Below are positions 24,877 through 32,949 of a stretch of 64,000 nucleotides of DNA, piece by piece. The notes beneath the pieces were generated by a model. That model did not search any database and was not told the origin of the DNA. It saw only the letters and a list, made by a program, of their open reading frames with translations. Positions within the stretch are counted from its first letter, which is position 1, and each line of letters begins with the position of its first letter. The DNA comes from Oricola sp. (GTDB lineage Bacteria > Pseudomonadota > Alphaproteobacteria > Rhizobiales > Rhizobiaceae): contig NZ_JALEGV010000032.1 of NCBI RefSeq assembly GCF_022763245.1, positions 124,001 to 188,000 of the forward strand, written 5' to 3'. The position numbers and the translations under genes are program-made.

Positions 24877-25731
24877 ATGCAGACGAGTGACGCAGATCAT
24901 GACAGCGACGGCCAGCGGTACCGTACGCTTTTCCTCTCCGACATCCATCTCGGCACGCGCGGTTGTCGTGCCGACATGCTGCTTGATTTCCTGCGGGAAT
25001 ACGATGCCGAGCGCATCTATCTGGTTGGCGACATCTTCGACGGCTGGCGCTTGAAGCGCGGCTGGTACTGGCCGCAGAGCCATAACGACGTCGTCCAGAA
25101 GCTCCTGCGCAAGGCGCGCAAGGGCGCGGAGATCATCTACATTCCCGGCAATCACGACGAGATCATGCGCCATTATCTCGGTACGCATTTCGGCGGCATC
25201 GAGGTGCGGGACCGTGACATTCACACGACCGCCGACGGCAAGCGCCTGCTCGTCATCCATGGCGATCAGTTCGACATGGTGGTCGTCAACGCCAAGTGGC
25301 TCGCCCATGTCGGCGACTGGGCTTACGCCTGCGCGCTTGGCCTGAACTTCTGGTTCAACGGGCTGCGCCGGCTTTGGGGCGGGCAGTACTGGTCGCTTTC
25401 CAAGTGGGCGAAGCTGCGCGTCAAGCAGGCGGTCAACTTCATCGGCGCCTATGAGACGATCCTCTCGGCCGAGGCCAGGAAGAGCGGCGTCGACGGCGTG
25501 GTCTGTGGCCATATCCACCATGCTGCGTTGATGGACCTGAACGGCATTCGCTATGTCAACACCGGCGATTGGGTGGAGAGCTGCACCGCCATCACGGAAG
25601 ACCATGACGGCACGCTTCGCCTTGTCGACTGGTCGGCCATCGTGCGCGAGCGCGGGCGGCCGAGGGTCCCGACACTGGCGCCCGACACGGCCATCCACGC
25701 CGCGGGCAAGCCGCAGAAATCGGCGGCCTGA
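24877..25731 (+). CDS. UDP-2,3-diacylglucosamine diphosphatase-like metallophosphoesterase
   Basis: Calcineurin-like phosphoesterase of 284 residues, close to LpxH/LpxI-class enzymes that split UDP-diacylglucosamine, or to the UDP-diacylglycerol-like hydrolases found before btaA. Metal motifs: SDIHLGT near residue 20, GDIFDGW, GNHDE, and VCGHIHHA near 215. The ATG at 24877 gives a compact N-terminus; 24844 is an in-frame alternative and neither has a clear SD. It is followed after 28 nt by btaA, implying an operon and a lipid substrate. Confidence 0.82.
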   Translation: MQTSDADHDSDGQRYRTLFLSDIHLGTRGCRADMLLDFLREYDAERIYLVGDIFDGWRLKRGWYWPQSHNDVVQKLLRKARKGAEIIYIPGNHDEIMRHYLGTHFGGIEVRDRDIHTTADGKRLLVIHGDQFDMVVVNAKWLAHVGDWAYACALGLNFWFNGLRRLWGGQYWSLSKWAKLRVKQAVNFIGAYETILSAEARKSGVDGVVCGHIHHAALMDLNGIRYVNTGDWVESCTAITEDHDGTLRLVDWSAIVRERGRPRVPTLAPDTAIHAAGKPQKSAA

Positions 25732-25759
25732 GCCGCGCATTCGGGAAAGACCAGGAACA

Positions 25760-26989
25760 ATGGGTGACGTGCTGACAGTCAGGGAACAGCTCGGGGCTGC
25801 CGTTCATCAAAACGCGGCGCTGTCGAAGACGGGCGTTCTGGAGCGGCTGTTCTCCAATGCCTTCAACGGGCTGGTCTATCCGCAGATCTGGGAGGATCCC
25901 GAGGTGGACCTCGCGGCACTGGAGATCGCGCCCGACCATCATCTCGTCTGCATCGCCTCGGGCGGCTGCAACATGATGAGCTATCTGGCCGCAGGCCCTG
26001 CCTCGATCACGGTAGTCGACCTGTCGCCGGCGCATGTGGCGCTCAACCGCATGAAACTCGCCGCGGCCAGGCACCTGCCGGATCACGCCGCCTTCTACGC
26101 CCTGTTCGGCCGCGCCAATCTGCGCGGCAATTCCGACGTGTTCGACCGGCTGGTCGCTCCGCACTGCGACGCGGGCACCGTCGATTACTGGAACGGCCGG
26201 CGCGGGCTCGTCGGTCGCCGCATCGACATGTTCGAGGACGGTTTCTACCGGAACGGAATGCTTGGCCGCTTCATCGGATCGGCGCATGTCGTCACGCGGC
26301 TCTTCGGCGTCAATCTCTCCACCTTCCTGGCCTGCGAGACGCTGGCGGAGCAGGAAGCCTGGTTCGACGCCAATCTCGCGCCCTTGTTCGAGACCCGACT
26401 GGTGAAGTGGCTGGCGTCGAACAAGGCGTCGTTGATCGGGCTTGGCATTCCGCCGCAGCAATATGACGCGCTGGCGGGCGCGGCTGACGGCGACATGCTG
26501 GCGGTGTTGCGCGAACGTACCCGCGCCTTGTTCTGCGATTTCCCGCTGTCGGAGAACTACTTCGCCTGGCAGGCCGTCAACAGGGGCTACAAGTCAGACG
26601 GAGTGGGGCCGGTGCCGCCTTATCTGCGCGCCGAGAATTTCGAGCGCCTCAAGGCGAATGCCGACCGCGCCACGGTCCACAACCGCTCGCTGACCGATCT
26701 TCTGGCCGAAACCGAGGCCGGATCGCGGCATCGTTACGTGCTTCTGGATGCGCAGGACTGGATGACGGACCGGCAGTTGAACGACCTTTGGTCGCAAATC
26801 ACCCGGACTGCCGCACCAGGCGCGCGTGTGATCTTCAGAACGGCGGGCGTGGAGACGATCCTGCCCGGGCGCGTGGACGCGGCGATCCTGTCGCGCTGGA
26901 CCTATCACGTCGAGCGGTCGTCCGAATGGACGCGCGCCGACCGCTCCGCCATCTATGGCGGGTTCCACCTCTACAGCTTCGATGGCTGA
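25760..26989 (+). CDS. btaA: BtaA, SAM:diacylglycerol 3-amino-3-carboxypropyltransferase
   Basis: First enzyme of diacylglyceryl-trimethylhomoserine (betaine lipid) synthesis: transfers the 3-amino-3-carboxypropyl group of SAM to diacylglycerol. The 409 residues match DUF3419/BtaA: IWEDPEVDLAAL, a SAM-binding LVCIASGGCNMMSYL near residue 68, VVDLSPAHVALNRMKLAA and the C-terminal ARVIFRTAG...GRVDAAI block. The ATG at 25760 has AGGA 4 nt upstream. It overlaps btaB by 8 nt. Betaine lipids replace phospholipids when phosphate is scarce, so Pho control is likely, though I did not find a clear Pho box. Confidence 0.92.
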   Translation: MGDVLTVREQLGAAVHQNAALSKTGVLERLFSNAFNGLVYPQIWEDPEVDLAALEIAPDHHLVCIASGGCNMMSYLAAGPASITVVDLSPAHVALNRMKLAAARHLPDHAAFYALFGRANLRGNSDVFDRLVAPHCDAGTVDYWNGRRGLVGRRIDMFEDGFYRNGMLGRFIGSAHVVTRLFGVNLSTFLACETLAEQEAWFDANLAPLFETRLVKWLASNKASLIGLGIPPQQYDALAGAADGDMLAVLRERTRALFCDFPLSENYFAWQAVNRGYKSDGVGPVPPYLRAENFERLKANADRATVHNRSLTDLLAETEAGSRHRYVLLDAQDWMTDRQLNDLWSQITRTAAPGARVIFRTAGVETILPGRVDAAILSRWTYHVERSSEWTRADRSAIYGGFHLYSFDG

Positions 26990-27662
26990 CGGCATGGGCG
27001 GAACGACGGCCGCCTCCGCGCATGGCGGGCTAATGGATGCGGTCTATCGCAACCAGCGCCATATCTACGACCTGACGCGCAAATACTACCTGCTCGGCCG
27101 CGACCGGCTGATCGCCGAGCTCGACGCCCCGGACGGGGCTAATGTGTTGGAAGTCGCCTGCGGCACGGGGCGCAATCTCGTCCTCGCGGCGAGGCGCTAC
27201 CCGCATGCGCGATTCTTCGGCTTCGACATTTCGGCCGAGATGCTCAAGCAGGCGCATCGCAATGTCGAGAAGGCCGGCTTGTCGGACCGCATCGTCCTGG
27301 CGCAGGGCGACGCGACGGATTTCGACTCGCAGGCGCTCTTCGGCGTGAGTGGCTTCGAGCGAACTTTCGTCTCCTATTCGCTCTCCATGATCCCGCCATG
27401 GCACGATGCGGTGACCGAGGCGATGACGCATCTGTCTGCTGGCGGCTCGCTGCATGTCGTCGATTTCGGCCAGCAGGAGCGACTGCCGCGCTGGTTCGCC
27501 GCCGGCCTCAACGCGTGGCTGGCTAAGTTCCACGTCGAGCCGCGCGCGGATCTGGAGGCCGTTCTTGCCGCGGCCGCGGGGGAGGCGGGCGCAGGTTTCG
27601 AATTCAGGAGCCTTTATCGCGACTATGCTCGCTACGGCGTCGTCAGGCGCCGGTCGTCCTGA
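26982..27662 (+). CDS. btaB: BtaB, SAM-dependent N-methyltransferase of betaine-lipid synthesis
   Basis: Adds three methyl groups to diacylglyceryl-homoserine. 226 residues with a class-I methyltransferase fold: motif I LEVACGTGRNLVLAARRYP near residue 55, FGFDISAEMLKQA and LSAGGSLHVVDFG. The ATG at 26982 overlaps the btaA stop by 8 nt; an in-frame ATG at 26955 would lengthen it into btaA. btaAB pairs are the standard DGTS operon in alphaproteobacteria. Each lipid made uses four SAM, which links this unit to the methionine-cycle genes nearby. Confidence 0.9.
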   Translation: MADGMGGTTAASAHGGLMDAVYRNQRHIYDLTRKYYLLGRDRLIAELDAPDGANVLEVACGTGRNLVLAARRYPHARFFGFDISAEMLKQAHRNVEKAGLSDRIVLAQGDATDFDSQALFGVSGFERTFVSYSLSMIPPWHDAVTEAMTHLSAGGSLHVVDFGQQERLPRWFAAGLNAWLAKFHVEPRADLEAVLAAAAGEAGAGFEFRSLYRDYARYGVVRRRSS

Positions 27663-27741
27663 GTGGCGCGCAATCCTGTGGACCGGTAACAGGCGATCCC
27701 CTATCAGGACCATGACCGGTCATGAACATTGGGGACGCAGC

Positions 27742-28410
27742 ATGTCGCATATCACACTCACAGCATCCGACGGTTTCGAACTTGGCGCCTATCGTGCCGA
27801 TCCGGAAGGGACGCCGCGTGGCGGCATTGTCGTCATCCAGGAAATCTTCGGCGTCAACGCGCATATCCGCTCGATCTGCGACCGGCTGGCTGCCGACGGC
27901 TATGTGGCAATCGCGCCGGCGCTGTTCGATCGTGTCGAACCGGACTTCGAATGCGGTTATTCGCCGGAAGAGGTCGAACAGGCGCGCGGGTTTCTTGCCG
28001 CTCCAAACTGGGACGTCTTCGTGCGTGATACGGACGCGGCGCGCGCGGCGCTGGCGGAATTCGGCAAGGTCGGGATCGTGGGGTTCTGTCTCGGAGGATC
28101 GGTTGCGTTTCTCGGGGCCACGCGGCTCGAGGGTTTTTCGGCGTCAGTCGGTTTCTATGGCGGGCGCGTTGCCGCCTATGCCGACGAAACACCCCGCTGC
28201 CCGACGCAACTGCATTACGGGTCGGAGGACCACGGCATTCCGATGAGCAATGTCGAAACGGTGAAGTCCAAGCGTCCGGACGTGGAGGTCTTCGTCTATG
28301 AGGGGGCCGGTCATGGCTTCAATTGCGATGCGCGACCGAGTTTCCACGCCGAAGCGGCAGCACTCGCCTGGGACCGGACCATGAAATTTTTCGACGAACA
28401 CATGGGATGA
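27742..28410 (+). CDS. Dienelactone hydrolase family protein
   Basis: Alpha/beta hydrolase of 222 residues. Cys nucleophile in GFCLGGSVA near residue 117, Asp in YGSEDHGIP, His in GAGHGF, and the family glutamate in IVVIQEIFGVN. It is a cytoplasmic carboxymethylenebutenolidase-type hydrolase; the real substrate is not predictable. The ATG at 27742 gives the usual length. It starts 79 nt after btaB on the same strand. Confidence 0.87.
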   Translation: MSHITLTASDGFELGAYRADPEGTPRGGIVVIQEIFGVNAHIRSICDRLAADGYVAIAPALFDRVEPDFECGYSPEEVEQARGFLAAPNWDVFVRDTDAARAALAEFGKVGIVGFCLGGSVAFLGATRLEGFSASVGFYGGRVAAYADETPRCPTQLHYGSEDHGIPMSNVETVKSKRPDVEVFVYEGAGHGFNCDARPSFHAEAAALAWDRTMKFFDEHMG

Positions 28411-28498
28411 CCGACGTCGGCCACTTTTCCGCCGGGTAGCGGTTTCACATGGGTGCCATGGGCGTGCATGAAGAGCCGACAGGCAAGGCGGAAGCGGC

Positions 28499-29260
28499 AT
28501 GACGGCCGGCGCAGCGGATTGGGCCCCGCGCGCCGAACCGGGGCATTTGCGACGCGACCCTGGTGCATTCACGCATCCCCGCGACGCCGGCCTCGCCGCT
28601 GCGTCGCTCGCCCTGCATCTGCTGTTGCTTGCGGCATTTCTGCTCGCTCCCTCTCCGAAGGCCCCGCCGCCTCCGCAGGAACGCACGGTCGACGTTCAGG
28701 TGCTCGCCCCCGACGAGTTCGAGGCGCTGTTTCCCCGGCCTGACCCGACGCCCGCCTTGCCGACGCCGGTGCTTGCCCTGCCGCCCGAACTTCCCGACAT
28801 CCCTTTGCCAGCGCCGACGCAGCCGCCACAGGCGAGCCAACCCGAGGCCGCTCCGGACGCAACGATCGTCGCACGACGCTTCCTGTCCTCGCAGGTGCTG
28901 GCCGATCCGCGCAGCGCGGACGCAAAGGCGGCGCTGGGACAGATGCTGCCGGACGAGAAGATGGTTCAGCTCTGCGCCATCGAAGCGATGGCGCAGATCG
29001 CCGCCCTGGACGATCGTTATTCGCCTGACCTGGTCGCCACCTACGCGATGGACAGGCTGACTTTGCGCGGCAGCGTCGTCGATGCCCCCGGTGCCGCGTT
29101 TCGCAGCGGCGGGATCTGGTACAATCTCGCGTTCACATGCGGGCTCGCGCCAGACCTTTCGGCGATTGCGAGCTTCGAGTATCGGCTCGGACGCGAGATC
29201 CCGCCCGAGGATTGGGAGGAGCACAATCTGGTCGCCGGCAGGAACATGGACGGCCATTGA
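28499..29260 (+). CDS. DUF930 domain-containing membrane-anchored protein
   Basis: 253 residues. A short N-terminus leads into one membrane segment (about 31-52, AAASLALHLLLLAAFLLA), then a proline-rich periplasmic linker (about 54-115) like that of TonB, and a C-terminal DUF930 domain (about 120-245: RRFLSSQVLADPRSADAKAAL, EKMVQLCAIEAMAQI, GIWYNLAFTCGL). DUF930 is common in Rhizobiales and of unknown function. The ATG at 28499 follows GGAAG by 4 nt. Confidence 0.82.
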   Translation: MTAGAADWAPRAEPGHLRRDPGAFTHPRDAGLAAASLALHLLLLAAFLLAPSPKAPPPPQERTVDVQVLAPDEFEALFPRPDPTPALPTPVLALPPELPDIPLPAPTQPPQASQPEAAPDATIVARRFLSSQVLADPRSADAKAALGQMLPDEKMVQLCAIEAMAQIAALDDRYSPDLVATYAMDRLTLRGSVVDAPGAAFRSGGIWYNLAFTCGLAPDLSAIASFEYRLGREIPPEDWEEHNLVAGRNMDGH

Positions 29261-29290
29261 TAGCTGAGGATCTGAGGCGGCGCCCTTTGA

Positions 29291-30688
29291 TCAGAAAATC
29301 ATGGGACCGAGCAGCGCGCCGGCACCGAGCGCGATCATGATGCCGATCAGGTCGAGCGGCGTGCCGGCGCGGATCATGCTCTGGCGGGTGACCGCAGGAT
29401 TGGCGAAGACGATGGCGTTCGGAGGCGTTGCGACCGGGAGCATGAAGCCGATGGAGGCCGCCATCGCCACGGGCAGCGCGAAGGTGAGGGGATCGGCGCC
29501 GAGCGCGACCGCCATGGCGCCAGCCACCGGCAGGAAGATCGCGGCCATGGCGGTGTTGGAGGCCAATTCGCCGAGATAGACGATGACAAGCGCGAGGATG
29601 ACCAGGATCGCGAGCACGGGATAGGCCTGCAGCGCGGTCGCCCGATCGCCGATCCAGGCTGCAAGGCCCGTGCTGTCGATGGCCGAGGCAAGCGCCAGCC
29701 CGCCGCCGAACAGGATCAGCACGTCCCAGCGCAGGCTGGAGGCTGCCTGCCAGTCAAGCAGGCGCTTTCCGTCCTTTCCGCCGGACGGCAGCATGAACAG
29801 CGCTACGGCGCCGGTCATCGCGATGCCGGCGTCGGTCAGGCCAAGCGACGGCGCGAACTCCGAGATCACCGGGCGGGCGATCCATCCAAGCGCGGTCAGG
29901 CCGGACACGAGGGCGACGCGGATTTCGCCGGTCGACATCGCATCGAGGCGAGCGAAATCGGTGCGCAGGTGGCCGGATGCCGGGCGGAAGGCCCATCTGG
30001 TCAGGACGAGCCATGTGATCGGCAGCAGCACGAGCACGACCGGGAGGCCGACCAGCATCCACTCGGCAAAGCCGATGACGATATTGTGGGTCTCTTGCAT
30101 GTAGGCGGCGAACAATGCGTTGGGCGGCGTGCCGATCAGGGATCCCATGCCGCCGATGGTCGCGGCATAGGCCGTGCCGAGCATCAGCGCGGTGGCGAAG
30201 GCGCGATCCGTTTCCCGCAACGCCGCGAGCGATGCCGCGATCGGCGCGATGACCATCGTCGCGGCCGTGTTCGAAATCCAGAGGCTGAGAAAGGCGGTGA
30301 CGCCCATGACCGCGAGGATGACGACCGCCGGGTCTCCGCTCGTGCGCGACAGGATGGTGAAGGCAAGGCGGCGATGCAGCGCCCAGGTCTCGATGGCGCG
30401 AGCGATCAGAAAACCGCCCAGAAACAGGAAGATCACCGGATTGGCGTAGGACGAGCCGAGATCGGCAATCGACGCGATTCCGAAGAGCGGAAACAGCACC
30501 AGCGGAAGAAGCGCGGTCACGGCGAGCGGGACCGCTTCGCTGACCCACAGGATTGCCATGGCGAGACCGATCGCTGCAGCGGCCTGCGCTTCGCGGCTGA
30601 GTCCGCCGAAGGGGCCGGCGACGGTGAGGACGAGAATGATGGCGAGCGCGATCCAGATCAGCGCGCCTGCTCGTGTCATGCCGCCCAT
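29291..30688 (-). CDS. SLC13/DASS-family anion permease
   Basis: Sodium-coupled di/tricarboxylate or sulfate transporter of 465 residues with about 11-12 hydrophobic segments. Family signatures include the SNT motif in SLWISNTAATMVIAPI, GGMGSLIGTPPNALF and, near the C-terminus, ELASNTAMAAIFLPV and MLPVATPPNAIVFANP. I chose the ATG at 30688, which has GGGAGGAG 7 nt upstream; the frame is open for another 42 codons without homology. It is divergent from the homocysteine methyltransferase gene. Confidence 0.88.
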   Translation of the reverse strand: MGGMTRAGALIWIALAIILVLTVAGPFGGLSREAQAAAAIGLAMAILWVSEAVPLAVTALLPLVLFPLFGIASIADLGSSYANPVIFLFLGGFLIARAIETWALHRRLAFTILSRTSGDPAVVILAVMGVTAFLSLWISNTAATMVIAPIAASLAALRETDRAFATALMLGTAYAATIGGMGSLIGTPPNALFAAYMQETHNIVIGFAEWMLVGLPVVLVLLPITWLVLTRWAFRPASGHLRTDFARLDAMSTGEIRVALVSGLTALGWIARPVISEFAPSLGLTDAGIAMTGAVALFMLPSGGKDGKRLLDWQAASSLRWDVLILFGGGLALASAIDSTGLAAWIGDRATALQAYPVLAILVILALVIVYLGELASNTAMAAIFLPVAGAMAVALGADPLTFALPVAMAASIGFMLPVATPPNAIVFANPAVTRQSMIRAGTPLDLIGIMIALGAGALLGPMIF

Positions 30689-30820
30689 GCCGTCTGCTCC
30701 TCCCGTCGGTGTCTCCTGGGGACCGGTACCAAATGCGGGTGGATGAGGACCAGAGCGAACGGGTGCGGCAAATGTGGTCCTGAGACGACGGATGACGAGG
30801 CGGAATTTCATCATTGCAAG

Positions 30821-30842
30821 GATATAAGGATTTCCTTATATC
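30821..30842. promoter_or_regulatory. 22-bp perfect palindrome, candidate methionine/SAM-cycle operator (copy 2)
   Basis: Arms GATATAAGGA and TCCTTATATC with a TT spacer are a perfect inverted repeat ending 29 nt before the homocysteine methyltransferase ATG. It is nearly identical to 4961-4982. Placement over or beside the promoter suggests repression by a dimeric regulator; SahR-type ArsR proteins are the leading guess. Confidence 0.6.
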
Positions 30843-30871
30843 GTTATGCGATCAACCTCAGAGGTATCCCA

Positions 30872-31885
30872 ATGTCCGATCCGCTCTCCGATCTCCTTGC
30901 TGAGAAGGGCCTGCTGCTCGCCGATGGCGCAACGGGCACCAACCTCTTTGCCATGGGCCTGATGTCCGGCGAGGCGCCTGAACTCTGGAACGAGGAGCAG
31001 CCGGAGAAGATCACGGAGCTGCATCAGGGTTTCGTCGATGCCGGCGCGGACATCATCCTCACCAACTCCTTTGGCGGCACACGGCACCGGTTGAAGCTGC
31101 ACGACGCGCAGGACCGCGTGTTCGAACTGAACAAGAAGGCAGCCGAGCTGGCGCGCGCCGTCGCCGACAAGGCCGATCACAAGGTGATTGTCGCCGGCGC
31201 GGTCGGTCCGACGGGCGAGTTGCTGCAGCCGCTCGGCGCACTTTCCTTCGAGGGTGCTGTCGAGGCGTTCAAGGAACAGATCGAGGGGCTGAAAGCCGGC
31301 GGCGCCGATGTTGCCTGGATCGAGACCATGTCGTCGCCGGACGAAATCCGCGCCGCGGCGCAAGGGGCGGAACAGGCCGGCATGGCCTACACCTATACGG
31401 GCTCCTTCGACACGGCGGGCAAGACCATGATGGGCCTGGCGCCGAAGGACATCTTCAATGTCGGCGATGCTGAGCCCCAGCACCCGATTGCTGTCGGTGC
31501 CAATTGCGGCGTCGGCGCCCCGGACATCCTGTCGTCTCTGCTCGACATGAGCGAGGCGCGGCCAGACGCGACTTTGATCGTCAAGGGCAATTGCGGCATT
31601 CCGCAATTCCAGGGCGATCAGATCGTCTATTCCGGCACGCCGGAACTGATGGCGAATTATGTGGACCTGGCGATCGATGCCGGCGCGAAGATCATCGGCG
31701 GTTGCTGCGGCACATCATGCGAGCATCTCAAAGCCATGCGCGTGGCGCTCGATCATCACGTCAAGGGCCAGCGCCCGACGCTGGAGGATGTCGTCGAGAA
31801 GGTCGGTCCCCTGAAGAACAAGGCGGCCAGCGAAGGGCCTGATGCCGCGCCGCGCCGCGAACGCCGCGGTCGCCGCCGCGGCTGA
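30872..31885 (+). CDS. Betaine-homocysteine/homocysteine S-methyltransferase family protein
   Basis: Predicted to methylate homocysteine to methionine using betaine or a similar methyl donor. 337 residues with the homocysteine-binding Zn site: Cys in GANCGVG (about residue 211) and the pair in IIGGCCGTSCEHL (about 275), plus LLADGATGTNLF and DIILTNSFGGT. The last about 12 residues form an Arg/Gly tail (APRRERRGRRRG) beyond the barrel. The ATG at 30872 follows GAGG. A 22-bp palindrome lies 29 nt upstream. It would join betaine demethylation to the methionine cycle. Confidence 0.88.
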   Translation: MSDPLSDLLAEKGLLLADGATGTNLFAMGLMSGEAPELWNEEQPEKITELHQGFVDAGADIILTNSFGGTRHRLKLHDAQDRVFELNKKAAELARAVADKADHKVIVAGAVGPTGELLQPLGALSFEGAVEAFKEQIEGLKAGGADVAWIETMSSPDEIRAAAQGAEQAGMAYTYTGSFDTAGKTMMGLAPKDIFNVGDAEPQHPIAVGANCGVGAPDILSSLLDMSEARPDATLIVKGNCGIPQFQGDQIVYSGTPELMANYVDLAIDAGAKIIGGCCGTSCEHLKAMRVALDHHVKGQRPTLEDVVEKVGPLKNKAASEGPDAAPRRERRGRRRG

Positions 31886-31895
31886 TCCCGTCGGC

Positions 31896-32867
31896 TCAGC
31901 CGGCGAGACCGTTTTCGATCATGAAACGCGCGGTGTCGCGAACCGAGTCTTCGGCCGGGATGAAGTCCATGTCGAGGACGCGTCGCGCTTTCGCGTTCGA
32001 CAGTTCGCGCCGCGCTGCGCCGCCAGGTGCGCTTTGCGTGGCGATGGTGCGGTCCGGCCAGGCATCCGCGACGATGCGCGCCATCTCCGGCAGCGTCAGG
32101 TAGCCGGCCGCGCCGATCAGCCTCTCGCCGAAAGCGGCCGGCCGATTGATCGCGCGGAGATGCATGGCGGCGACGTCGCGCACGTCCACGCAGGCGAAGC
32201 CGATGTTCGGCACACTCTCGCATTCGCCGCGAATGACGCGCTGGAGCAGGGCGAACGCGTCGTCGAAATGGCTGTCCAGCGGCGGGCCGACGATCAGGCC
32301 CGGGTTGATCGTGGTCAGCACCATTCCCGGGGCCTCGTTTCCGACGAAATCCCATGCCGCGCGCTCGCAGAGTGTCTTCGCCCTGGCATAGGCGTTGATC
32401 GTGGGATTGGCGGTGTCCGACCAGTCCCGCTCGGTGTAGATCCCGTCGGGCGGTGGCGGATCCGCCTCGATGATCGCCGCCATGGAGGAGGTGACGATGA
32501 CGCGGCTTATGCCGGCAGCGGCAGCGGCGCGCAGCACGCGGAGCGTGGCCTCGACTGCGCGCGCGACATCCTCTTCCGTCACCGCATCCCCGGGGCCGAA
32601 GGGGGAGGCCGTGTGGATCAGGACGTCCGCCCTGTGCATCGCGTTATCCCAGCCGGTGTCGGCGTGCAGGTCGAGTTCGGCGAAGTCCAGCCGAGCTTCG
32701 AGGTTCGAGAGATCGGCGAGATGTGGCGTGAGCGCGGCAAGAACCTCGTCCGCGCGGCGGGCAGAGCGGACCGAGCCACGCACCCGATACCCGGCATCGA
32801 GAAGCTGAAGGCAGAGATGCTTCGCGGTGTAGCCCGAAGCTCCGGTCACAAAGACGGTCCGGTTCAT
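31896..32867 (-). CDS. NAD(P)-dependent epimerase/dehydratase (dihydroflavonol-reductase-like)
   Basis: Extended short-chain dehydrogenase of 323 residues. N-terminal VFVTGASGYTAKHLCLQLL carries the TGxxGxxA-type nucleotide loop; catalytic Ser in VIVTSSMAAI and YxxxK in YARAKTLCE. The sequence is closest in style to aldehyde/cinnamyl-type reductases. The substrate is unknown. It converges with the homocysteine methyltransferase gene (10 nt) and lies downstream of the TRAP operon behind a terminator. Confidence 0.85.
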   Translation of the reverse strand: MNRTVFVTGASGYTAKHLCLQLLDAGYRVRGSVRSARRADEVLAALTPHLADLSNLEARLDFAELDLHADTGWDNAMHRADVLIHTASPFGPGDAVTEEDVARAVEATLRVLRAAAAAGISRVIVTSSMAAIIEADPPPPDGIYTERDWSDTANPTINAYARAKTLCERAAWDFVGNEAPGMVLTTINPGLIVGPPLDSHFDDAFALLQRVIRGECESVPNIGFACVDVRDVAAMHLRAINRPAAFGERLIGAAGYLTLPEMARIVADAWPDRTIATQSAPGGAARRELSNAKARRVLDMDFIPAEDSVRDTARFMIENGLAG

Positions 32868-32900
32868 CGCCTTCGTCCGCTTTCTCTCGTCTCAAACGAA

Positions 32901-32929
32901 GAAAGCGCCCGCGTGGGACGGGCGCTTTC
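32901..32929 (-). terminator. Rho-independent terminator of the TRAP operon
   Basis: GAAAGCGCCCG and CGGGCGCTTTC arms (11 bp) with a 7-nt loop. On the minus strand the stem is followed by TTCGTTTGAG. It lies 21 nt downstream of the dctP-like stop. Confidence 0.75.
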
Positions 32930-32949
32930 CATGGTCATCATCGTATCGC

